Positions 6,979 to 11,926 of a stretch of DNA of 11,926 nucleotides are shown here, piece after piece. The notes under the pieces are model-generated. The model was not told the origin of the DNA and made no database searches. It worked only from the letters and a program-made list of their open reading frames with translations. The stretch spans positions 1-11,926 of the forward strand of contig CAZGTD010000048.1 of the NCBI GenBank assembly GCA_964528425.1, written 5' to 3'. The stretch comes from UBA3263 sp964528425. Lineage in GTDB: Bacteria; Bacteroidota; Bacteroidia; Bacteroidales; Muribaculaceae. A program made the position numbers and the translations under genes. Positions within the stretch are counted from its first letter, which is position 1, and every line of letters starts with the position of its first letter.

Positions 6979-7489
6979 AGAGGAACTGGAAGGGCCAGGT
7001 GATCAGGCCGAGAGTAAAGCTGATGATGAAGGCCCACTGGGCATAGTCGCTGGCTTTGAGGGCGCCTTCAACGTCGCCGCGCATCCATTTCTGGTTTACG
7101 CGACTTGAGTAAATCAGCCCTACTACTGCGGCAGGCAAACAGCAGCACAGCAGCGCCACTATGTTCCAGGCCATATAGCTTTTAGGGCGCTTAACGCCGT
7201 TGATTTCGTCGGGCGGAGTAACGAGAATAAACGGCTGCATGGTTGGCTGCGGCTCAAAAAAACTCTCCTTAGGCTGCTCCGCAGCGGGTTCTTCAACCCG
7301 GGGCTGCTCTTCGTCGGCCGGGGTTTCGAGCAGGCAGGCCAGTTCGGCAAACTCTCCGACTGTGGTCCAGTCGGGGAGTTCGGCACACCAAACCGGCAGG
7401 TCAGCCGTGAAGTCGCGGCGCACCTTGAGTTCGCTTTGCGAGAAGGGCCCAATGGGTTTGCCATTCTCTATGATCCAGTATTTTTTCAT
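6971..7489 (-). CDS. Small membrane protein: GYF_2 (DUF4339)-like domain plus CD225/dispanin-like domain
   Basis: 172 aa in two parts. Residues 1-50 resemble a GYF_2/DUF4339 domain: YWIIENGKPIGPFSQSEL at 4-21 and PVWCAELPDW at 32-41 carry the W...G...GPFS..EL and W..LPDW features. An acidic, proline-rich linker (about 55-95) leads to a CD225/dispanin-like domain. Its first hydrophobic segment is about 105-127 with CCCLP at 115-119, then VNQKWMRGDVEGALKASDYA at 131-150 with the typical small-residue and GD spacing, then a second hydrophobic segment at about 150-171. It is likely anchored in the inner membrane; eukaryotic relatives are the IFITM proteins, but the bacterial role is unknown. Its ATG directly follows the deoC stop codon (TAAATG), so translation is probably coupled. 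Its 3' end overlaps the convergent nitroreductase gene by 8 bp. Confidence 0.85.
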   Translation of the reverse strand: MKKYWIIENGKPIGPFSQSELKVRRDFTADLPVWCAELPDWTTVGEFAELACLLETPADEEQPRVEEPAAEQPKESFFEPQPTMQPFILVTPPDEINGVKRPKSYMAWNIVALLCCCLPAAVVGLIYSSRVNQKWMRGDVEGALKASDYAQWAFIISFTLGLITWPFQFLFI

Positions 7490-8383
7490 TTAAAAGAATT
7501 TCAGTCCGGGTTTATCGGTAATGTCGGCAAGAACGGCATTGGCCAGTGAGCTGGCTCCAATGCGGAAATATTCATTGGTGAGCCATTCTTCGCCAAGCAC
7601 TTCTTTAATAATTGTATAGTATTTTACGGCATCGTCGGTTGTGCGCACTCCACCGGCTGCCTTAAAGCCTACGCGTTTGCCGGTTTTTTCGTAGTATTCC
7701 TTAATGCACTGGGCCATAACGTAGGCTGCTTCGAGCGATGCGCCGCTATATTCCTTGCCGGTAGAGGTTTTCAGGAAATCAGCGCCGGAATAGAGAGCCA
7801 GAATAGATGCAGCCTTGATGTTTTCAGCGGTTTCCAGGGCTCCGGTTTCGAGAATTACCTTCAGGCGCGAGTTGCGCACGGCATGTTTAAGTTCGGCGAT
7901 TTCGTCGCAAACTTCTTCATAGTCGCCGTCGAGGAAATTGCCTACGTTGAGAACAATGTCAACTTCGTCGGCACCGGCCTCTACGGCCAGGGCCACTTCG
8001 GCAACCTTAACCTCCTGGAAGGTCTGCGAGGCCGGGAAACCACCCGAAACGGCAGCTATTTCTACGGCCGAAACGTCGAGCACGGTGCGCACCAGCTGAA
8101 CGAAGTTAGGATACACGCAAATGGCGGCCACGTTGGGCAGGTCGGGATATTCGTTTTCAAAGTTATTTACCTTTTCGGTAAATTGCGCTACGGAGCGGGG
8201 CGAATCTTTGGCAGTGAGGGTAGTCAGGTCGATGGAGTTGAATACTTTTTTGAATACTTCTTTATTGAAGTTCTCCTTATAGTGCTTTTCAATAATTTCA
8301 TTAACGGTAGCTTTAACGGCAGCGTCGTCGGCAACGACCTGTGAATCGGCCACGGCCTGATGGTATTTGTCTAAGTTTTCCAT
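7490..8383 (-). CDS. deoC: Deoxyribose-phosphate aldolase
   Basis: Cleaves 2-deoxy-D-ribose 5-phosphate to glyceraldehyde 3-phosphate and acetaldehyde, the last step of deoxynucleoside catabolism, in the cytoplasm. The class I catalytic set is visible: Asp142 in EVDIVLNVG, the Schiff-base Lys205 in FLKTSTGK and the second lysine Lys241 in FKAAGGVRT. FRIGASS at 273-279 is the phosphate-binding loop. At 297 aa it has an N-terminal helical extension of about 45 residues, as in the longer DeoC group to which E. coli DeoC (about 259 aa) is closest. The gene starts 35 bp after nadA and abuts the next gene with no spacer. No promoter was found between nadA and deoC, so it is probably transcribed from nadA. 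Confidence 0.96.
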   Translation of the reverse strand: MENLDKYHQAVADSQVVADDAAVKATVNEIIEKHYKENFNKEVFKKVFNSIDLTTLTAKDSPRSVAQFTEKVNNFENEYPDLPNVAAICVYPNFVQLVRTVLDVSAVEIAAVSGGFPASQTFQEVKVAEVALAVEAGADEVDIVLNVGNFLDGDYEEVCDEIAELKHAVRNSRLKVILETGALETAENIKAASILALYSGADFLKTSTGKEYSGASLEAAYVMAQCIKEYYEKTGKRVGFKAAGGVRTTDDAVKYYTIIKEVLGEEWLTNEYFRIGASSLANAVLADITDKPGLKFF

Positions 8384-8421
8384 GTTATAATTACTAATTA
8401 AAAATTTCTAATTCCTAATTA
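8384..8421. repeat. AT-rich TAATTAG/GAATTAG repeat between nadA and deoC
   Basis: The gap is almost wholly A+T. Read on the minus strand it holds TAATTAG, GAATTAG and TAATTAG in quick succession, then TAATTATAAC before the deoC ATG; the first copy starts within the nadA stop codon. Simple repeats of this style are common in Bacteroidota intergenic DNA. No hairpin strong enough for a terminator and no TAnnTTTG box is present. Confidence 0.6.
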
Positions 8422-9354
8422 ACTCAGCTGCAGCATCCGCTCGATCGGTTTGCGCGCCCGCTCGGCAATGGCGGGGTCTACGGTGATTTCCGGAGCCATG
8501 TTTTCGAGGCATGCGGCGAGTTTTTCGAGGGTGTTGAGCTTCATGAAGGCGCAATCGTTGCAGGCGCAGGTCGAATCGGTTGGAGGTGCCGGAATGAACT
8601 CCTTGTCGGGACAGAGGCGACGCATTTCATGTAGAATGCCGCTTTCGGTAACTACTATGAACTGCGAGCCGGCGGGAGCCTCGGTGGCCGCCTTGAGCAG
8701 CGCCGCGGTGGAGCCTACAACGTCGGCCATCAGCAGCAGCGGCTTCTTGCACTCTGGGTGAGCCAGAACCTTGGCCAGGGGATATTGCTTTTTAAGTTCG
8801 GCAAGCTTTTCGGCCGAGAACTGCTCGTGAACGTGGCATGCACCATCCCACAACAGCATATCGCGCCCGGTAACGCTATTGATGTAGTTGCCGAGATTGC
8901 GGTCGGGTCCAAAAATTATTTTCTGATCCTTGGGCATAGAGTCAACTATTTTGCGGGCGTTGCCCGAAGTAACCAGCAGGTCGGAAAGGGCCTTGACTTC
9001 GGCCGAGGTGTTGACGTAGCTTATAACGAAATGGTCGGGATGCTCCTTGACGAACTTTTCAAACTCAGGAGCCGGACAGCTGTCGGCCAGCGAGCACCCC
9101 GCTTCGAGGTCGGGGAGCAGAACCGTTTTGTCGGGACAAAGAATCTTTGCGGTGTCGGCCATGAAGTTCACTCCGCAAAGAACAATCACCGGCTCTTTCA
9201 GGCGCGCGGCAATCTGGGCCAAAGCCAAAGAATCGCCTATATGGTCGGCCAGCTCCTGAATTTCCGGACGTGTATAGTAATGGGCCAGGATAACTGCCTG
9301 CCGCTCCTTTTTGAGCCTTTTTATCTTTTCAACGAGTTCAGGGTTTTCGACCAT
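8419..9354 (-). CDS. nadA: Quinolinate synthase A
   Basis: Condenses iminoaspartate with dihydroxyacetone phosphate to quinolinate in de novo NAD synthesis, using a [4Fe-4S] cluster in the cytoplasm. The three expected cluster cysteines are present: Cys87 in EAGCSLADSC, Cys202 in HPECKK and Cys268 in CACNDCAFMK. LAHYYTRPEIQ at 23-33, GVNFMADTAK at 61-70 and GPDRNLGNY at 149-157 are the family's substrate-site motifs. 311 aa is normal for the shorter NadA type. The partner genes nadB and nadC are not in this window. It is the first gene of a likely nadA-deoC-dispanin unit. Upstream lies a 360-bp gap; a degenerate promoter (TTTC-N19-TATCTTTC on the minus strand, 9432-9402) begins 47 bp before the start codon but is weak. 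Confidence 0.97.
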   Translation of the reverse strand: MVENPELVEKIKRLKKERQAVILAHYYTRPEIQELADHIGDSLALAQIAARLKEPVIVLCGVNFMADTAKILCPDKTVLLPDLEAGCSLADSCPAPEFEKFVKEHPDHFVISYVNTSAEVKALSDLLVTSGNARKIVDSMPKDQKIIFGPDRNLGNYINSVTGRDMLLWDGACHVHEQFSAEKLAELKKQYPLAKVLAHPECKKPLLLMADVVGSTAALLKAATEAPAGSQFIVVTESGILHEMRRLCPDKEFIPAPPTDSTCACNDCAFMKLNTLEKLAACLENMAPEITVDPAIAERARKPIERMLQLS

Positions 9355-9714
9355 CGTTTTTTATTTCTTTATTGTTTAGAATATAAAATTTTAATTTAAA
9401 AGAAAGATAAATAAGAATAAGGGCTGTTGAAACCGATGATAACTTTTCGGCAAAAGGCTTGGAAGTTTGGGTTATTAAACCTTATTAACCGGAATTACCT
9501 AACTTATTAACAGTGTTAAATACTGAAAATCAGCTGAAAACCATAGTTATCAACATGCTGTTAACAACACGCAAAGTTAATAAATTTTTCTGACTTTCAT
9601 AGTCAATAACATCTTAATTATTATCAACAACTGAGGCGGGCGGAAAGTTTGTAAGTCGGGTGCATAAGTTATGAACATCGGTTTCAACCGTTTTTCAACA
9701 GTTTATAAACACCA
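9355..9714. other. 360-bp non-coding gap with clustered TTATNAACA nonamers; candidate DnaA-box cluster or replication origin
   Basis: No gene is seen. Five exact TTATNAACA copies lie on the plus strand, at 9504, 9547, 9621, 9669 and 9703 (first bases), with N = T, C, C, G, A. Degenerate copies are TTATTAACC at 9482, TTAACAACA at 9561 and TTTTCAACA at 9692. The nonamer differs from the classic DnaA box TTATNCACA at one position. Between copies the DNA is A+T-rich, notably 9576-9625. A 13-bp inverted repeat (9426-9438 and 9676-9688) encloses most of the cluster. Two possible nadA promoter elements also lie here, TATCTTTC at 9409-9402 and TAACTTTG at 9579-9572, both on the minus strand and both lacking a good -33 box. 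Calling it oriC is inference. Confidence 0.45.
9426..9688. repeat. 13-bp inverted repeat bracketing the nonamer cluster
   Basis: GTTGAAACCGATG at 9426-9438 is the exact reverse complement of CATCGGTTTCAAC at 9676-9688. The match resumes as ATAACT (9439-9444 against 9667-9672) if a 3-nt insertion is allowed in the right copy. The arms are 237 bp apart, too far for a simple terminator hairpin. Confidence 0.75.
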
Positions 9715-10443
9715 TTATTTCTCGGCCAGATAGATTGTGCATACTCCCAGAGTTAGCGGGTGGAAAGTTGCATTGTGGAGACCGGCAGCCTCCATCAATG
9801 ATGTCATATCACCTCGCTGGGGCACTGCGGCAATGCTTTCGGGCAGGTAGGAATAAGCGCGCGAGTCATGCGAAACCAACCGACCTATAAAAGGAATTAT
9901 AGTGCGGGTATATAAATTGTAGAAAGGTTTTACAACAGGATTTGTTGGTACCGACAGTTCAATTATGCATAATTTTCCTCCCGGTCGCAAAACCCGCTGC
10001 ATTTCGCGCAGCCCGGCCGGAATGTCGGCAAAATTGCGCACTCCGTAGGCAACGGTTATGCAGTCGAAAGAATTGTCGGCGAACGGAAGGGCCAGACAGT
10101 CGCCGGCAATCAGGGTTATGCGCTCTTCAAGGCCGGCTTCGGCTATTTTTTTTTGCCCTACGGAAATCATGCCTTCCGAAAGGTCGATTCCGGTTACTTC
10201 AGATTCCGGAATACGACGCGCAAGCAGCAGGGCAAGGTCGCCCGTGCCGGTTGCAACGTCGAGTATATTTTTAGGATTTCCGAGCATACCAACGGCTTTT
10301 GATCGCCAGCGGCGGTCAATGCCGAGGGTCATTGCGCGGTTCATGAAGTCATAGGCCGGGGCAATTGAATCAAACATTTGTTCGACCTGGCGCCCCTTTG
10401 GGTCTTCGGAACCGTAGGGAGTAATTTCTTCGACTTTAGCCAT
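9715..10443 (-). CDS. menG: Demethylmenaquinone methyltransferase (UbiE/MenG family)
   Basis: Uses S-adenosylmethionine to methylate demethylmenaquinol, the last step of menaquinone synthesis; it acts at the inner face of the membrane. Bacteroidota normally make menaquinone rather than ubiquinone, so menG fits better than the synonym ubiE. Motifs: YDFMNRAMTLG at 31-41 (family signature), LDVATGTGD at 61-69 (SAM motif I), TGIDLSEGM at 84-92, YGVRNFAD at 133-140 (second signature) and RVLRPGGKL at 150-158. 242 aa is the usual length. Its ATG overlaps the end of purC by 8 nt (ATGGCTAA), which implies translational coupling. No clear terminator follows; the 3' end runs straight into the nonamer-rich gap. 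Confidence 0.95.
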   Translation of the reverse strand: MAKVEEITPYGSEDPKGRQVEQMFDSIAPAYDFMNRAMTLGIDRRWRSKAVGMLGNPKNILDVATGTGDLALLLARRIPESEVTGIDLSEGMISVGQKKIAEAGLEERITLIAGDCLALPFADNSFDCITVAYGVRNFADIPAGLREMQRVLRPGGKLCIIELSVPTNPVVKPFYNLYTRTIIPFIGRLVSHDSRAYSYLPESIAAVPQRGDMTSLMEAAGLHNATFHPLTLGVCTIYLAEK

Positions 10444-11389
10444 TAAGTTGGTTCAGGCAGTCAAGAATATTGGTTTCGAGGCGTTGGTTAAGGTCGGTTT
10501 CGGGCGCAGGTTTAAAGGTTTGGCCGGTAATATGTTCGAAGAGTTCAATATAGCGTTTGCTAACTGATTCAACGAATTCGTCGGTCATTTCGGGTACCTG
10601 CTGGCCCGCTTTGCCCATAAAGCCGTGTTCTATCAGCCATTGGCGCACGAATTCTTTTGACAGTTGCCGCTGGGGTTCGCCCTTTTCAAAGCGTTCCTGA
10701 TAGCCGTCGGCATAGAAATAGCGCGACGAGTCGGGGGTGTGGATTTCGTCGATGAGGATAACCTGGCCGTCGAGCAGTCCGAATTCATATTTAGTGTCGA
10801 CGAGAATCAAACCCTTTTCGGCGGCCATTTCGCTGCCGCGCTTAAACAGGGCGCGGGTGTAGGCTTCGACCTTTTCATAGTCGGCGGCCGAAACGAGGCC
10901 TTGGGCAATGATTTCTTCGCGCGAAATGTTTTCGTCGTGGCCGGCTTCGGCTTTGGTTGTGGGGGTAATTATAGGTTCGGGAAATTTTTCGTTTTCGCGC
11001 ATGCCGTCGGGAAGCTTTACTCCGCAGATTTCGCGGCAGCCGGCTGCATATTCGCGCCAGGCAGAGCCGGTAAGATAACCGCGAATGATCATTTCAACGC
11101 GCAGACCCTGGGCCTTTTTGCCAACGGTTACCATCGGGTCGGGAGTTGCGAGTTTCCAGTTCGGAACAATATCGGCCGTGGCATCGAGAAAATATGTTGC
11201 AATCTGGTTAAGAACCTGACCCTTATAAGGAATGCCTTTGGGCAGAACCACGTCGAAGGCCGAAATACGGTCAGTGGCAACCATTACGAGAGTGTCGGGA
11301 ACTATGGAATAAACGTCGCGTACTTTGCCGTGGTAGAGGTTTTCCTGACCAGGAAAGTGAAAATCGGTTGTGATAAGAGTAGTGGACAT
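10436..11389 (-). CDS. purC: Phosphoribosylaminoimidazole-succinocarboxamide synthase (SAICAR synthetase)
   Basis: ATP-dependent ligation of aspartate to CAIR, giving SAICAR, in purine synthesis; cytoplasmic. Motifs: GKVRDVY at 21-27 (nucleotide-binding start), TDRISAFD at 39-46, ITPTTKAEAGHDE at 141-153 (signature 1) and LVDTKYEFG at 196-204 with IDEIHTPDSSRY at 213-224 (signature 2 and catalytic region). At 317 aa it belongs to the longer, ADE1-like form rather than the roughly 240-aa E. coli form. It starts 13 bp after the phoH stop codon, and its final 8 nt are shared with menG, so the three form one operon. The promoter must lie upstream of or within phoH, beyond the window. Confidence 0.97.
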   Translation of the reverse strand: MSTTLITTDFHFPGQENLYHGKVRDVYSIVPDTLVMVATDRISAFDVVLPKGIPYKGQVLNQIATYFLDATADIVPNWKLATPDPMVTVGKKAQGLRVEMIIRGYLTGSAWREYAAGCREICGVKLPDGMRENEKFPEPIITPTTKAEAGHDENISREEIIAQGLVSAADYEKVEAYTRALFKRGSEMAAEKGLILVDTKYEFGLLDGQVILIDEIHTPDSSRYFYADGYQERFEKGEPQRQLSKEFVRQWLIEHGFMGKAGQQVPEMTDEFVESVSKRYIELFEHITGQTFKPAPETDLNQRLETNILDCLNQLNG

Positions 11390-11402
11390 TGAATTTTATG
11401 GT

Positions 11403-11926
11403 TTAAGATTCTGTTTCGTTATCTGTTTCCTTGTTTTGTTCGTCATATTTTTCATAGGCTTCGACAATACGCTGAACGAGTTTTGCGCGCACAATGTCTT
11501 TTTTGTCGAATTCCACGCGTCCGACTCCTTCAACTCCGCGAAGAACATTCAGCGCACGAATCAGCCCCGAGGCCTGGGTGCGCGGCAGGTCAATCTGCGT
11601 AACGTCGCCTGTGATCACCATTTTAGCGTTCATGCCCATGCGCGTAAGAAACATTTTGATCTGGTGGGTGGTTGTATTCTGGGCTTCGTCGAGAATAATT
11701 ATTGCATCCGACAGAGTTCGGCCGCGCATGAATGCCAGAGGTGCAATCTGAATTACCTTCGATTCCATATATTCCTTGAGTTTGGCCGATGGAATCATAT
11801 CTTCGAGGGCATCGTATAGCGGCTGAAGGTAGGGGTCGATTTTGTCTTTCATGTCGCCGGGCAGAAAGCCAAGTTTTTCGCCCGCTTCAACTGCCGGCCG
11901 CGACAGAATTATTTTGCGTATTTCCT
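11403..11926 (-). CDS. phoH: PhoH family ATPase, C-terminal part (cut by window edge)
   Basis: The reading frame stays open to the window edge, so only the last 173 residues are present. The visible part begins EIRKIILSRPAVEAGEKLGF, typical of PhoH just after the nucleotide-binding loop, whose Walker A motif would be off the window. GFLPGDMKDKIDPYLQPLYD follows, then the Walker B motif IIILDEAQNT, then MVITGDVTQIDLP and a charged tail ending in DNETES. PhoH proteins are cytoplasmic ATPases often found near RNA and ribosome genes; the exact role is unsettled. The internal ATG at 11852 is not the start, since conserved PhoH sequence runs through it. First visible gene of the phoH-purC-menG operon. 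Confidence 0.93.
   Translation of the reverse strand, partial: EIRKIILSRPAVEAGEKLGFLPGDMKDKIDPYLQPLYDALEDMIPSAKLKEYMESKVIQIAPLAFMRGRTLSDAIIILDEAQNTTTHQIKMFLTRMGMNAKMVITGDVTQIDLPRTQASGLIRALNVLRGVEGVGRVEFDKKDIVRAKLVQRIVEAYEKYDEQNKETDNETES

Noticed and set aside
9591..9605. TGACT-TTCAT-AGTCA as a terminator hairpin after menG
   Set aside because: The stem is only 5 bp, is A+T-rich and has no U-run, and it lies over 100 bp past the menG stop codon.
9355..9714. A small RNA or riboswitch upstream of nadA
   Set aside because: No recognisable riboswitch core or conserved stem pattern was found; the repeats look like protein-binding sites in DNA rather than folded RNA.
11403..11852. A short complete PhoH gene starting at the ATG at 11852
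   Set aside because: The frame stays open through conserved PhoH sequence to the window edge, so the gene is cut by the window and this ATG is internal.
1..11926. tRNA, rRNA, CRISPR array, insertion sequence, phage or defence genes
   Set aside because: Nothing matching was seen on either strand; the gene content is housekeeping plus secreted proteins.

Overview
The window looks like ordinary chromosomal DNA of a gut-type Bacteroidales bacterium (Bacteroidota). Three things point there: promoter boxes of the TTTG...TAnnTTTG type with little sign of Shine-Dalgarno sites, secreted proteins ending in a GRRV...GLYIINGKK-type tail like that of type IX secretion substrates, and the gene order phoH-purC-menG. 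A family such as Muribaculaceae or Prevotellaceae is plausible, but the sequence alone does not settle it. No tRNA, rRNA, insertion sequence, integrase or CRISPR array was seen.

Left part (1-6074, all on the minus strand): three paralogous, modular, beta-rich secreted proteins of unknown function. The first in transcription order (695 aa) has its own promoter and terminator. The next two (499 and 749 aa) are 17 bp apart and look like one transcription unit ending in a second bidirectional terminator. The paralogs differ by gain or loss of whole modules.

Middle part (6232-9354): an NfsA-like nitroreductase on the plus strand meets, tail to tail and with an 8-bp overlap, a minus-strand unit reading nadA (quinolinate synthase, NAD synthesis), deoC (deoxyribose-phosphate aldolase) and a small membrane protein with a GYF_2-like domain and a dispanin/CD225-like domain. 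The deoC stop codon directly abuts the start of the membrane-protein gene.

Gap 9355-9714: 360 bp without a gene, holding five same-strand TTATNAACA nonamers plus degenerate copies, with a 13-bp inverted repeat close to its outer limits. This is the best candidate for an undescribed functional site here, possibly a replication origin or another DnaA-binding cluster.

Right part (9715-11926): menG (menaquinone methyltransferase), purC (SAICAR synthetase) and the 3' end of phoH (ATPase) form a tight minus-strand operon: 13 bp between phoH and purC, and an 8-nt overlap of purC and menG. The operon's promoter lies outside the window.

Most of the window is housekeeping. The points worth a second look are the nonamer cluster, the modular secreted family, a 29-nt palindrome inside one of its genes, and the dispanin-like gene coupled to deoC.
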